From assembly GCF_954871325.1 (NCBI RefSeq), contig NC_088775.1:53793561-53857560 (forward strand): DNA of 64,000 bases. The letters are read 5' to 3'. This document shows positions 34,489 through 47,009 of this stretch, in pieces. This DNA comes from Gordionus sp. m RMFG-2023 (lineage: Eukaryota; Nematomorpha; Gordioida; Chordodea; Parachordodidae). The notes under the pieces were generated by a model. That model worked only from the letters and a program-made list of their open reading frames with translations, searched no databases and had not been told where the DNA came from. The first letter of the stretch is position 1. Each line of letters opens with the position of its first letter. A program made the position numbers and the translations under genes.

Positions 34489-36233
34489 GGCTTCGTCCCC
34501 AAACACCCCTTACCTGGCCTTCATTCTATTAAATTATTCATAATTTAATAATAATTATATTTCTATTTTTAACTATTATTTACTAATTCGTGCTTATGGA
34601 TATTACAAGCCTATTTTTTATTATTTTAAGTTAGGTATATTATATTTAATAATTTTAAATGTAAAGTTGAAATAAAGTTTAATGTCATTTTTTTTTATAA
34701 AATTTTCTTTAAAAACTAGCCTCAGCCTAAATTCTCATTCTCCTACAATATAAGAAGAATATAATTTTTTTTATTGAAAATACTAATAGTAGTGTGTATA
34801 AAATATTGACTAGAAAATAATTTAAATAACAAGTTTTTTTAACTTCTTATCAAATACAATATTATACAAAAAAATTTATTAAATACTATAATTATAATGT
34901 TTTATCTTTGTGGGAATGTTGCCAATTCATCAAGAATTTCATTTGTCGTTGGAACCAAATCTCTGTGGATATTTAACAGAGCTAACCCATTTAGCCGAGA
35001 TTCGGAAGTATTATTTCGTAAATATGTTTTCAACCTTCTCAAGTTGGAAAAAGTCTTTTCATTCGTACATGTTGTAATAGGCAAACATGCAAGAATATAA
35101 AACAACTTCAAAATACTAGGAAATTCAGCCAAGGTTTCTTTACACCGATTGAACCCATCAATAGCATGCTCAGGTAAAATAGTTAACGTAGTAAATATTT
35201 ATACCACAATTCGAATTCACTGATTAAATTTATTTCAGTATCAATGTCATAGGAATAAAATTTTGCTAAATATTTAATTTTACCAATAGTGGCATTAGAA
35301 AACGAAGAAGGATCTTTGGGTAATAAAACTTGAAGATTGCTAAAGACTTGTTTTTTATCTAAAAACCATACTTTTATTTGAGATAAAAAAGTATATAAGA
35401 ATGGGATGAAAATGGATATTTTATAGTATTCTTCAGTTGAGCCAATATTTATTTTACATCTCGATAATTGCCTAGGTGCTAGACGAGGTTTAATTAGTGT
35501 TATATCATAAAATTTAGCCTTCGATTCAATGTCTAGATAAATATTGTGAAAATATTCGTTTACATTCATTCTTATTGTATCTACCTGTTCATATATATTT
35601 TCCGCCAAATCAATAACCTGAACCAAATCGAAATGTGGTTTTTGTAAATTTCTACAAAGTAATGAGCTATAGGAAAATAATTTATTAATGCAACTATCAG
35701 CAATGATAAACTCTGATTGATCAATTGAATTCAATAATGATATCGCTTCTGATGACACATTACTTTTTATCATGCTCAGCCTTATTTAACTTTTGTATTT
35801 ATATTTCTTCTGTTCTACAAAGTGGAAGTATAAATGAAAAATATTTAAAAAATTATAGATATTTATTAATAATTAAAATATTATTAAAAATACTTATTAA
35901 TTCTAACTCACTAATAATTTTGAATTAATAAAATAATTATATATAATAATAAAATAAATTACCGCTTGATTTCAATCTCTTTGACTAAAAATTTTACCAT
36001 TTTATTAGTATATTTGCATAATGTTAATGTACTCACAAGGAAAGGAAATTTAAATAAAATTTATTTAAAAATAAGTTTTATGTTGGAAAATTGATATTCA
36101 AATATTTGTAAATTGATTGGGTGGGGGGGGGGTCAAATTTTATTAGCTTAAAGTGGTATTTATGAAAACAGTCAAATTTGCTATGGACGGGGGGAAAATC
36201 CCCCCCCCCCTCCCAACATTGGTTACGCGCCTG
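34489..36233 (-). mobile_element. hAT-A transposon, copy 2 (3' end truncated)
   Basis: The 5' end on the minus strand, caggcgcgtaaccaatg, ends at 36,233 and is followed inward by a long G run, as in copy 1. The other end stops at ggcttcgtccccaaacaccc (34,489) directly beside hAT-E, so the last 40 bases or so are gone and no target duplication can be shown. Its transposase is better preserved than in copy 1. It lacks the extra 0.7-kb segment of copy 1. Confidence 0.88.
34902..35773 (-). pseudogene. hAT-A transposase, copy 2, two large pieces
   Basis: 35,183-35,773 on the minus strand is an open frame of 196 codons: MIKSNVSSEAISLLNSIDQS, CRNLQKPHFDLVQVIDLAEN, PRLAPRQLSRCKINIGS, KISIFIPFLYTFLSQIK and SEFELWYKYLLR. 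34,902-35,132 gives LKLFYILACLPITTCTNEKT and LRRLKTYLRNN, then RLNGLALLNIHRDL, the dimerisation region. The two are in different frames, separated by about 50 bp near 35,140-35,180. The N-terminal zinc finger and first part of the catalytic domain are absent, so the copy is internally deleted. Confidence 0.88.
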
Positions 36234-36328
36234 TGTCTAAGATCCTTGCGCTCAATCAAGAAGTTTTGGTTTTTTTACAATTTTGTATCTAATTATTTTT
36301 GTCAAAAAATATAGGATTAATTATACTT

Positions 36329-37160
36329 AGACCTATGTTCTGATAAAACTTTCGGCGGCCAACGCGAGTTTCAAAAACCTAATTGGAGGTTGGCGGTGTG
36401 TCAATTTTTAGCCGCCGTTAACATAGGCTCCGTAATTCAGCGCACAGCTATAAATTTGTTATAACATATATTTATTTAATTGCTAATTAATTTTTTTAGG
36501 AAAAATTAAATTAACATACTTGGCATATTTTTAGATCATCATTAAGAAAACTCATTATAAATTCAAAATCGATATTATATTATATAAAAATAATTTTATT
36601 TAAATTTTCTGGACATATTGATGATCCCCTTGAATTCAACATCAACCTGAGGTAGAAAAAACTCTTTCACTAAGTCTAGTTGCTGGAACACAAAGAATTA
36701 TTTACAGCTAGCGTGGAAAAATTAGGAAGTTCGATCCTCATTTCTCTCCAGAAATTTAGAACATCCATATCTTGTGAATTGTATTCTGAGAAGAATTTGG
36801 CATTCTTATTCTAAATCACTTAAAGTGCAAAAATAATTTGTACTTTTTGTTGAATGTTTAGTTGCTAATTTTGTAAATAATTTGAATTTAATATTTAACT
36901 TGAATAAATCGCTATATTTAACACCTTAAAATCATCATACTCTATTTTATAATAAATTCCGCCGCTGAGTAATCTTGTGCATTTTATACTTTTACAAAAT
37001 TTCAATTTGTGAAATCTTGGGTTTAGAAGAGAAGCTAAAATATAGATTCTTTTTGAAATAAAAATAAATTAAATAAACTTTTGTATTATTATTTGCAGAT
37101 CACAAACCGGAAATCGTAGCCCAAGATTTTTTAGCATATTTTTCTTTAGGAAATGATTTA
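36329..37160 (-). mobile_element. hAT-G fragment, copy 1 (3' part)
   Basis: The end tagacctatgttctg (36,328) resembles the end of copy 2 at 40,945 read inward (tagacctgtgcgccg), and about 800 bp inward match copy 2 in inverted orientation, to aaccggaaatcgtagccc near 37,108. On the minus strand near 36,630-36,800 is the hAT dimerisation start SQDMDVLNFWREMRIELPNF. The inner boundary is not defined. Confidence 0.7.
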
Positions 37161-37265
37161 CGAGCTTATCATTATCTTATCACTATTAAATTTGTTTCAA
37201 TTTCACTTCTGTAAGTTTAAGATGGGTCTTCTTTGTGCAGATAGAAATTTAAGTTTTTTTAAATT

Positions 37266-37640
37266 TTGAAAGAGAAGGGCATGATTTTCAAAAATGGCGA
37301 CGTTTTCGGCGTGGCCAAAAATAATATTATGTTAGGGATTGATAAAATCAAAATAAATCATGTATTCTTAAGCTTAAATCTTAATTTTAATAAAAAATAT
37401 ATAAATTATACAAATTTTATTAAATTTAATACATTATTAATATCCGAAAGCTGCAGGTCCGGCCCTAAGCCCAGGCCGCATATTTTAAAACCAAAATTTT
37501 TAAATTGCAATGATTAGCTATAAAAATTAAAAATAAATATAATATATTTAAAAAAATCCGGGCCGGGCCTAAAAATTTTTTTAAAATAATAATCTGGGCC
37601 GGGCCGTGCCTGAAAATAGGACCTCTGTAAATTTTCTAAT
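37266..37640. repeat. G+C-rich patch with ggccgggcc cores
   Basis: ggtccggccctaagcccagg at 37,458, tccgggccgggcct at 37,557 and tctgggccgggccgtgcc at 37,593, in an A+T-rich setting. The open frame at 37,266-37,517 runs into the first of these and has no family resemblance. The patch is one of several such patches in the window (22.8, 26.0, 46.4 and 48.6 kb). Confidence 0.5.
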
Positions 37641-39260
37641 TAATATAATAAATAAAATCTGGAATTAAGGGTCGAAAATGTAGTTATATCTAAATAAAAA
37701 TCAGGCTTGTCACTAGCCTTTAAAATCTCAGGAGGCTCAATTAAAAATCTTTAAGCAGGGCGAAGCTCACATACTCCTTATTTTGCGGGCCTTCGGCCCA
37801 CTTTTGCCTGGCCTCCGGCTTGGTTTAAATTAATATATTATACTTTTTTAATTGAAATTTGCAAACTCTGAACAATTATTCTGAATTTCTTATTTTGTCA
37901 TTTATTATGCATACAATATGAAATTAAAACAATACAAGACATTTCTATAATACAAAATATTTATCCATTTTTTACAATATTAAATATTTTCTATTGCGGA
38001 TATAAAAAAAAATTTATTGTCTAAAAAATTACAAGTGATAAAAAAAGAAGGTTAATCTCATGATAATGGTTTTAAAAAACCACACAAGGCAATATAATTT
38101 TTAGTAACCTATATTAAAGGGTCATTAAACTAATATAACGTTGTGTTAACATTTTAGGCAATGTTTTATAATGACTAATAAGGAAAAATTTGTAAGCCTA
38201 ACCAAATCAATAATTAAGGAAATATAAACGACTAATCCAAATCATAAAACTATATGATGGTTAGACCTAGAAGACATTATGGAAGCTAGATTAGTAATCG
38301 AGAAAATTATTGTGAGATATTAAATTTCTTATAGATTATCTTTATTTTTAATGATATATAAACGACTACAGTGATTGTTCATCTAAATTGTGCAATCAAA
38401 TGCTCTCAGTAGCAAGAGTAACAATTTTAAATATATAGCAACAAAAATAAATTTGCAGTCATAGCCATGACACTCACGATGTAAACTCATATCAGAATTT
38501 ATTATGTTATACAAATTGATAAAATAAAAAAATTAAAAATCTTTAGAAGAAATAATTATGCAAATACAGTTAAAACTGGATAATTGCAAAGCGTTGGGAC
38601 TGAAAAAATTAATATTTTCACACATCCGATTTTTCGGAAAAGACTTTTAATTAATATATAAACCAATTTTGTGTTGTTAATAATATATTATATGCAAAGT
38701 GTATTAAATATGTTGTATAATTATTCGATTATTATAATTAAGATATTTATTAAAATGACTAAAAATATTTTTTTTGCAATTTATATTTAATCTGTGAAAT
38801 AACATATGTTAGTTAAAATTATTATTTTCATAAAATATTTTAAAAATAAATACACATATTCTAAGGATAAATAAGGCAAATTGATCCACATAGAACAATA
38901 TTACCCAAGACATGATATTGCAAATCAGAAAATTATAATATAGATATGATGCCCCTTTTGACAATTTTTTCTTATTCTGCTAATGTCTTTTTTTCGTTAT
39001 AATATGGTCTACCAAACAAATAAAAATAAACAATTAAGCACTAATAAAAAATCCAGAATAAATGCTTCCCGTCACTCTTTAATCAATGGCAAAAATTTTG
39101 TTATTAATAATTTTTCCTTTATGTTCTCATAGGCAATAGTTAAACACGAAACATTGGCATATTATTTGGAATAAGTTCTTTCAATTGTTTAACCAACTTT
39201 AATGGAAATGATATAAAGATATTAAAAAGCAAAATAAAAATAACCACGAAAAGATTAATG
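37641..39260. other. A+T-rich stretch without a recognisable gene
   Basis: Nothing coding. A perfect short hairpin gggccttcggccc at about 37,788-37,800 sits in a G+C-rich patch (37,750-37,825). The remainder to 39,260 is plain A+T-rich DNA. Confidence 0.6.
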
Positions 39261-40945
39261 AGACCTGTGCGCCGGCAGGTTGTTAGCCGGCCACCAATAT
39301 TTTTGGCCACGCTGTAAATGACGGCGCATCGCAGGCGCCAATTTAAAAAATTTTTTTTATATATTTTATGCATATTTATTCTAATAATTGGTCAACATTA
39401 CTGCAGTAATTTTTTTTATGTCAATCATAATTTTAATGAAATCTTATTTTATACCTATTTTAATATTATTATTTAAAATTCAATCTCAAAAATCTAAAAT
39501 TCCAAAAGTTACTATAAATTTTTAAAAGAGGACCCAATGTTATAGAGGGTTTTAATTAGGTTAATATGAGAGCCACTTATGCTTGGGTCATGGTTTACAT
39601 TATCTGGTTACAGTGGATGATATTGAATACCTTTTTTTTGAAAATCATATCAGAAGAGTAAGAGAAATTATTATTGCTCTAAGATATAAAACCTCAGAGA
39701 TTGAATTTAAGTTCAAGGCAGATCAAAAAAAGGCCTAAGTAAAATAGATCCAATATCAGATATGCTAGATATTGATAGTTCTGATCTATATTCTGATACC
39801 CGTTCTCAAAATGGCGATTTCAATGGTAATAATAATGTCACAAATATGAAACCGTTAAAATTAAATGTGCTAATTAGATGGCATAATATATTAATTATGC
39901 TTGAAAGCATATCAGAAGCAAATAAAAATTTAATTAAATTTTGAAAAGAATTGGGAAACACTATCTAAAACTAAACTTTCAAACTATGAATCAGATTTGA
40001 TAGAAGAGCCATTAGCCTTTCTACAAAATTTAAAGAATCAATTGAATTTCTATCTGCACAAAAAGGCATACCTTAAACTTGGCATCACATATAGAAATGA
40101 AATTCAAACAAATTAAATAATAAATGATAATAATAGCTAAAAAATTATTTCCCTAAAAAAATATGCTAAAAAAAACGTGTGTTACGATTTCCGGTTTATG
40201 ATGTGCAAGTAATAATATTTAAGTATGTTCATTTATTTTATTTTTATTTAAAAATAATCTAGGTGCTGGCATCTCTTATTTCAAAAATTGAAAATGTGTC
40301 AAAACTATATAATTGAACAAAATTAATCAGCGTTAAATTTTTATAAAACATTTTAAACGTATAGAGTGTGATGTTATTCGGGCAGTAAATATAGTGTTTG
40401 AGAATAAAGAGGAAATATTAATTCAAATTATTTAACAAAATTAGCAACTAAACATTCAACAAATTATGAAACCAGATACAATTTTCTTCTCGGAAAACGC
40501 CATTCACAAGATATGAATGTTATAAATTTCTGAAGGGAAAGGAGGATCAAATTTCCTAATCTTTCTCCGCTGGCTGACAAAAATTCTTAGTTTCCGCCAA
40601 CTAGCACACCTAATGAAAGGGTTATCTCTACCGTTAGGTTGATGTAATTGAAGAAGATTATCAATATGTCTCGAAAATTTAAATGAAATTATTTTTATTC
40701 ATGATAATTATAAAATTATAAAAGTGATTTTGAATTTATGAGTTTTCTCTTAAATGAACATCTAAAAATATGCCGAGATATCTGTTATATGTATATTTTA
40801 ATTTAATTAAAAAAATTAATTAGCAATTAAAAAAATATATGTTATTAAAAATTCATAACGGTGAGCCAAATTTCGTCGCCTATGCTAACGGTGGCTAAAA
40901 ATCGACGAGCCGCCGGCCGAGATAGTTTAGTCGGCGCACAGGTCT
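39261..40945 (+). mobile_element. hAT-G transposon, copy 2, decayed
   Basis: The left end agacctgtgcgccggc (39,261) and the right end gtcggcgcacaggtct (to 40,945) are inverted repeats. Inside, the plus strand carries transposase pieces: PLKLNVLIRWHNILIMLESI at about 39,850-39,910 (the hAT RWNS region), EEPLAFLQNLKNQLNFYLHK near 40,000 in another frame, and ISYLSPLADK-like text leading to FPPTSTPNERVISTVRLM near 40,550-40,640, the dimerisation region. Many stops. The 8-bp flanks do not match (gattaatg, aataatat). Confidence 0.72.
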
Positions 40946-41740
40946 AATAATATAATTGTTGGAGACAAACCCCCCTCTAAAATATACCCCCTAGCCCCCT
41001 AAATAAAATTTCGCAGCCTTCACCCTTGATATTTACCAATCCACGATGCTATAGTGATATAATAAAAAGAATCTTACAACAAGCCACCATTTATAACCTT
41101 ATAACATAATTTCATTTACAATTTTTCAAGCCTATTTAGGAGAAAAATATTTTGTTGGTGATAATCAACTTGTTGCTATCCATTTTCTAAAAATAAGCCA
41201 CAAGAGTGTATAAAATAAATTATATTATATGTAATGCAATCTTTTCATAATTTGGTTGATGATCACTTTATTTTCATAAAAATAAATATAATTGTATTAA
41301 ATGAGATAACATATTTATATTTCTATAAAAAAACAATCCAAAATATCGTATAAAATATAAGACGATTAATTTAAAAGAGGTATATTTAGTTTGATTCTAA
41401 ATATCGATAGTATTTTTAATTAAGTAAAAATATTTATTGTAGACTATTATATAAAATATTAGAATCAAAATGAATACAATATATTTCACTGGAATTATAA
41501 AAAAACTAAGCATATTAAATTAAATTTACATTTTTAAAAAAGCTTATATAAGAACTGTGAAAAAGATACATTACTTATTTTATTAATAATTTGTAACCTT
41601 ATATCAAGGCAAATTTTGTTGTAATATAATAATCGTAAATTTTTCAAAAACATCAATTTAGCTAAATATTTGTAAAAAAATACCTAATGGTATATGTATT
41701 TGCTGATAAAAATAATTGATAATTAAAATTTATTCTAAAA
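40946..41740. other. A+T-rich stretch, nothing recognised
   Basis: A patch ggagacaaacccccctctaa near 40,961 resembles the inner end of hAT-A (ggagacaaagcccccc near 10,080) and may be a relic of that family. The rest shows no gene. Confidence 0.5.
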
Positions 41741-41817
41741 AAATCTAGAAATTTATTATTAAATTAAAAATTATTAATAATATTTTACAAAATCCAGAAG
41801 ATCTAAATTGGAGAAAA

Positions 41818-43209
41818 TTGATATATTTCCCAACATTAATATTATCAAATCCACCAAAAGATAATCCAACCCCACTATGCCAAACCATCAAAGAAAGAAT
41901 TGAAAACTTTGACCTTAATTTTGAAAAATTAACACCAAATATCAACGATCCTGCTAAAAAGACTTTTAATAACCCCTCACACAAACTAATATATAATAAG
42001 ATTAATAATTTCAATTTAAAAGGAGCTCTCCGAGCTCTTGCTAACGCAAACACTTTGGCACCCGATAATATCACCACAATAAATCAACTTTTAGAAAAAC
42101 ATCCGAGCCCCAAATACACTCCTCAAATACTGCCTATAATAAATTCAAAGATAAATATCACTCCCGGAGAAGCCTTAACTGGTTTTAAATCTTTTCCAAA
42201 CGATTCTGCTCCTGGACTGGATTACCTTCGACTCTCATTTATTATTGACCTCTTGGGTTTAGACAGTTCCGAATTCCTACTAAATTCTATAACGAAAATT
42301 TTTAATCTTATTATCAACGGGAAATTATCACATAAACTAGCACCAATCTTTGGTGCTCGACTAATTGCGCTTGAAAAAGCTGAAAATATTGGAATTTTCT
42401 ACCGACGAACCATTTCAAAAATTATTTGTAAACGACTCAAATCTACAATAACCTTAAGCTTAGCTCCTTACCAAGTGAAATTTGGAGTAAAAGGAGGCTG
42501 TGAAGCCGCAATCCATTGCAGTCGACTAGTTTTATCTAACCTCAAACCTGAAGATTATATAGCAAAATTAGACATATCCAATGCCTTTAATTTAATTAAT
42601 AGGAATAAAATGATCGATACTTTCTTGGAAACATTCCCTGACTATCACAATTACATCCATCTTAGCTATGGCATTCCTTCTTTACTCAAATTTAATGATT
42701 ATATTATTAATTCTGCCGAAGGTCTCCAACAGAGTGACCCATTAGGACCACTACTTTTTTGCTATACCCTTAAACACCTAATAAGTGATATTGCTCTTTC
42801 ATGCAAACTCAATCTACATGTTTGGTACCATCAAACATATTACATTCTCAAAAACGTCCTTTTAATACCACAAATCCAGTATTGTTTAAGAACTTCTGGT
42901 GCCTTCTCTTTTAAAATTCTTTTAAAAGAATATGAACAAAAGATACTACAAATGATGACAGAGTTATTAAACATCAAACTCGATTCTAACTCATGGCTTC
43001 AAGCAACTCTCCCTTGTAAATCCGGAGGACTAGGCCTAAGATCGGCATTAAGTATAGCCCTTGTTTCCTTCATCTCATCAACCTTATTAGTAAAAAATAT
43101 TACCTCGCAAATTATTACCATCGATAAAGATAATTTATTAGATGAAGCCTTACGTTGTTGGAATATTAATGTCTTACCAAACACAGCCCCACCAGATTCA
43201 ACGAAATAA
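41818..43209 (+). pseudogene. LINE-A reverse transcriptase ORF, active site deleted
   Basis: 463 codons. PNDSAPGLDYLRLSFIID (residues about 130-150), the loop RRTISKIICKRLKSTI, QVKFGVKGGCEAAIHCSRLV (about 220), then IAKLDISNAFNLINRNKM with the first catalytic Asp (about 250), and SAEGLQQSDPLGPLLFCYTL (about 305). The usual next block, W-YLDDG with the paired Asp, is missing: the text jumps from LHVWY at about 342 to HQTYYILKNVLLIPQIQYCL, which in relatives lies beyond a long helical region. So an in-frame deletion removed the catalytic centre. The end, ATLPCKSGGLGLRSALSIAL, is a conserved post-RT block. It cannot polymerise DNA. The frame may be open further upstream to 41,760. Confidence 0.88.
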
Positions 43210-43399
43210 AAAGATTGGGATCAAGGATTGGTATCTCGTTCCTTAGCTTACCTCAACTTTAGCGATGATCACCAACATAAATCCCTCCTAAGATCTTAAT
43301 TTCAACAACTCTGGCCATTAATGGTTAGATTCATATCCCAGTATTTTAAATAACCAGTTAATAGATAACGACGCTTTTCGTTATGCAATCAATTTACGC

Positions 43400-43875
43400 T
43401 TGGGCGTCCCTTTCCTAAACCATTATATTTGCATTAAATGCAATCAATCAGCAGACGCGTATGGGAGACAAGCTCTCCACTGTAAACTTATATCAAATAT
43501 CAGCCGACATGATATAATAAATACAATAATAGCTTCTTTTTTAAATAAAGCCAATTTTCTCTATATTTTAGAACCTACATCCTTTTAAGATAAAAAACGC
43601 CCTGACAGCAAAACCGTCGTACGTTTTTTCATGAGAAAGCCTTTAATGATTTTACCTGCATTGATCCCATGGCTCCATTTAATAAATCCCATGATCCCCT
43701 CTAAAAAATATAAAATAATCACACCTAATGTATGATAACCACTTTGTTCCTATAGCAACTACATCAACCTGCTCTTTAGGACAAGCGGCTTTAGATCTAT
43801 TCAGAACAATATCCAAATCAATAGAACAATCATACCTTTCTCCATTTTACAAACTCAAGCAGTAAATCGCCGTAT
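43400..43875 (+). pseudogene. LINE-A C-terminal Cys/His and nuclease-like region, decayed
   Basis: At 43,400-43,588 GVPFLNHYICIKCNQSADAY then GRQALHCKLISNISRHDIIN and ILEPTSF; after a stop, DKKRPDSKTVV near 43,590-43,625 and further pieces to about 43,870 (QAVNRRIYN). CxxC followed by H-C and then RH is a zinc-binding arrangement. The RPD segment is compared with the better copy at 50,274-50,759. Several breaks. Confidence 0.75.
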
Positions 43876-43880
43876 CTATA

Positions 43881-44825
43881 ATTAGATCTAATTATCAAAT
43901 ATTTAAAACATCATGGCCCGACCTCGCCATTTGATATTTATTTTTTTTTAAAAATGATTTTTCTTTTTATAAAAATATACATTTGTATCAATCTTTTTTT
44001 TTTAACTTAAACTGATATATGACATATTTTATTATATTCTCTATATTATAATGTTAATTTTTAAATAATAATATTTTATCATATATATATATGAATTTTA
44101 ATAAAAAATTGAATTTTAATATATATGTTAACCTTAAAAATTACCAAAAAAGAAAAATATTAATACTTTATGTGTAAACTTGTAAAATATTAACTTAATG
44201 GTAAATGAAAATGGCCCAAAATTCAAAAAGAATATATTTATAGTTTATATTATTATTGTTTATATGTTTTTTTTGTAGATATATATTTTGTTGGCCAATA
44301 AAATTTGGAGTTAAAAATTTATTACTTTTAGTTTTAGAATTGTGTTGTTAGTATGGAGAAGGTCAAATAATTTGTGTAGGAACCAAAATTTTAAATTAAC
44401 GAGAGCGAGAATTTTAAATTAATGAGTGCAAAAACTAATGTAGCCCTGAAAGTGTAAAATAATTAGCTTTAAGTTTGGAATAAAAACGTGAAGGAACAAA
44501 AGAGAAATGAAATGGTTAATGAAAGAAATAATTTTTGATGAGAAAAAAAATAAACTGGAACGTATTTTTGGTTAATAGAGTAGAATATAATAATGTGCTG
44601 GATATTTTTAAAAATTTTTTTTAAAATGAATTTAAGGTTAAATATAAGGGGGAATAGAAGAGATAATGGTTTAATTTATAATCTGGACAAATTTTTTTTT
44701 AAATGAGTTGACGAATATCTAAAATATGATTTTTTAAAAAAAAAGAAAAAAAATTTAAAAGTTGATTTATGAGACTATTAAATTACTTAATTTGGCGTAT
44801 AAAAAAGATATATGACATATATTGA
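43881..44825. other. A+T-rich stretch, nothing recognised
   Basis: Low-complexity A+T-rich DNA with a (ta) run near 44,085. No open frame of note. Confidence 0.55.
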
Positions 44826-44829
44826 CCAA

Positions 44830-45375
44830 GGACCCGGAGTGAACATAACGAACCGTTAAACCATTATAAATATCTGAACCATAACCATAACCGAACCGAT
44901 ATAATTATTTTTTGAAGAAGTAAAAAGAACCTGTATAAAAAAAGGTTAAACCGGTTCAAACCGGTTCAGTTTTTATATTTTAGCAATGGAAGTAATTTGA
45001 ATATCCAGAATTATATAAACTTGCTCTTATAGTACTGGCGGTTCCCGCAACGCAAGTTTCTTTAGAAAGGGCTTGACGGGGCTAAAATTTGTGTCATCGT
45101 CACAACGAACAAAAAGGAATCCATATATATTAGAAAATATATTACTTATACGTTCAAATAATATATTTAAAAATGAGTTATTTTGAATCTTATTTTTTAT
45201 ATATAATTCATAGATGCTTATAATAAAAATAAATTAAACGATGGTGTTGCTTCAATAAAAAAAAATTTCTAACCGCAATGAACCTTTATAATTAGCTGAA
45301 CCGAACCTTTATAAATTTTTCCTTAAGAACCGTAACCTAAACGTAACCATTATAATTTTTTACATACTGAACCGT
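44830..45375 (+). mobile_element. hAT-B derivative, internally deleted (~0.55 kb)
   Basis: Starts near ccaaggacccggagtgaac with many aaccgttataa and accggttcaaaccggttcag motifs, and ends near 45,370 with ccgtaacctaaacgtaacca, like both ends of hAT-B. The middle (45,020-45,170) keeps only the dimerisation start, LAVPATQVSLERA, matching LAVPATQVSVERA of hAT-B, then stops. No clear target duplication. It is an old, deleted copy. Confidence 0.75.
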
Positions 45376-45780
45376 AATTGACTATTGATAGAAATTTATT
45401 ATATAAGAAGTGGAGAATTATTTATTTTTTTCTATTTTAATGAATTAAAAAAATATATATTTGTGAGCGGGGGATTTCTAGGTTAGAATCGTGAGAATTC
45501 TAGGGGAAATAGGGTGGGGGATTTAACGGAAAAATTAAAAATCGGGGGACTCATTGGGAAGAAATCAGGAGATTGGGGGAAGGATTAGACTGAAATATGT
45601 ATATATGGATTGAATATTAAAAGGATAGATACAAAAGTGCTAAAAAGCAAGAATGAGATAATTAACATCGTCCGATTAGTACATATAATAAATATAATAT
45701 CCATAATCAAAACACGATCGTTTTCGTATCTCCCTAATGTACTTAAAATTTAAGGAGACTATATAATGTAATGTTATTTT
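45376..45780. other. No gene; one G-rich patch
   Basis: Sequence 45,465-45,600 has several ggggg-at-t patches (gtgagcgggggatttctag and relatives) of unknown origin. Nothing coding. Confidence 0.5.
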
Positions 45781-45782
45781 TT

Positions 45783-45858
45783 TGCTATCTACGAGAGTCG
45801 AACCACAAACCTCCCGTTTCAAAGGCATATGCTTTACGCATGCACCAACTTGAATATA
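45783..45858 (-). tRNA. tRNA-like sequence (pseudogene or SINE head), minus strand
   Basis: Read on the minus strand it has aagttggtgca (A-box-like, 45,841-45,851), an anticodon-loop-like ttgaaac that would place GAA at the anticodon, and ggttcgactct (B-box-like, 45,794-45,804) at normal tRNA spacing. The acceptor stem and T stem do not pair well, so it is not a working tRNA. It is a decayed tRNA gene or a tRNA-derived element. Confidence 0.45.
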
Positions 45859-46159
45859 ATTAAATTTAAAATATTAATTATATATATATTAATTAATAGC
45901 TGATATTTTTAAAATTTTGCCGTTTATTACCATAACTAGCTGACGGTGTTGAAGGGTAATTATTTAGTTAGTGTGTATGATACAATATATTTTATTAATA
46001 AATTTTATAAATATATATTAAAATTTAGGAGAAAAAGAGGTAAAATTGTTGCAATACAGTGAGCATTAAGAGCATTAGAAATATCAAAATTTAAATTTTA
46101 TGATGGAAATCATATGGGATAAAATTTAAAATAGAGATGCTTGAAGATTTTTGAATTTT

Positions 46160-46870
46160 AAATATGTGTTAGACATTGGCCTGAAAATTTTTTTTTGCAG
46201 ACATAGCTAGACCTGATCATAAAACCAAGGCTCATGCAACTTTCATATTCTGATTGTATTTTTAAATGAATTATGACTTTTACATATTTTATTTCAGTTC
46301 TTAACTACAAAAATTATTATGGTCTTTGGCGGGCTTGAGAAAATTTTCTCAACATGATTATGAGCATGAACCTGTTGGGAATTTTTTTATATTAAATATT
46401 AGGCATAATATTTATAATTCATAAAAATATTTTCCAAGCCCAGCCCCACCCATAATAATTTTAAAAAATTTTTCTCAAACCTGGCCAACGCGTAATAATT
46501 TTGAAATTTTTTTCTCGAGCCTGGATATAGGTAAATCTCTAAAAACCATATTCATTTTTTATTCTTTTTAAACCAGCCCAATCCTACTTCAGACTAAGAC
46601 CAACTCATTAGGACTAATAGTGAATGCTATTTTTTGAGTAAAAATATATTTAAATTAGCTTAAGAAAATTTTTTTAAAATTATTATGGGTGGGGCTGGGC
46701 TTGGAAAATATTTTTATGAATTATATTGGACTGGGCTTAGGGAAAATTTTTCAAGATTATTATCAGCTTGGACGCTTGAAAATTCTATTATCAACTATGG
46801 ATCAGACATTGACCTAAAACAAATTTTTTTTTGCAGGACTGGGGACCTGGCCTGAAGGGGGGAGGGGGTT
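46160..46870. repeat. Foldback with gggcttgg/ccaagccc arms
   Basis: 46,427-46,487 (cataaaaatattttccaagc then ccagccccacccataataat) is almost perfectly inverted at 46,662-46,720, spacer about 175 bp. An outer, weaker layer pairs 46,330-46,380 with 46,735-46,785. A direct repeat, agacattggcctgaaa at 46,171 and agacattgacctaaaa at 46,803, encloses it. It looks like a small non-coding transposon copy, or two nested ones. Confidence 0.7.
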
Positions 46871-47009
46871 ATAAAGAATAAAAAGAATAAAAAGATATTA
46901 TTTTCAAATAACAGGTAACAACTATCATAAAGTAAGGAGAAAAACTAACTAATTATCAACCCCGTCATTCTTGACGGATTATTAGCTAGTCTGATTATAA
47001 TTAGCTTTA

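Larger units (their letters stand above)
41745..43880 (+). mobile_element. LINE-A, 5'-truncated non-LTR retrotransposon
   Basis: Plus-strand reading from about 41,745 to 43,875, with a long open frame in the first two thirds and decayed frames after 43,209. Reverse transcriptase motifs are followed by a Cys/His cluster and a KRPD segment. The same family is present in the opposite orientation at 50,165-57,956. No 5' end, endonuclease upstream or target duplication is visible, so the copy starts inside the ORF, as 5'-truncated LINEs do. Confidence 0.85.

Noticed and set aside
37266-37517. 83-codon plus-strand frame as a small gene
   Set aside because: No family resemblance, and its end lies in a repeat patch found elsewhere in the window.
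36329-40945. A single 4.6-kb element with ~0.8-kb terminal inverted repeats
   Set aside because: Both arms encode the C-terminal region of the same hAT transposase in opposite directions, and a third end of the family lies at 39,261. Two separate hAT-G copies in inverted orientation explain it better.
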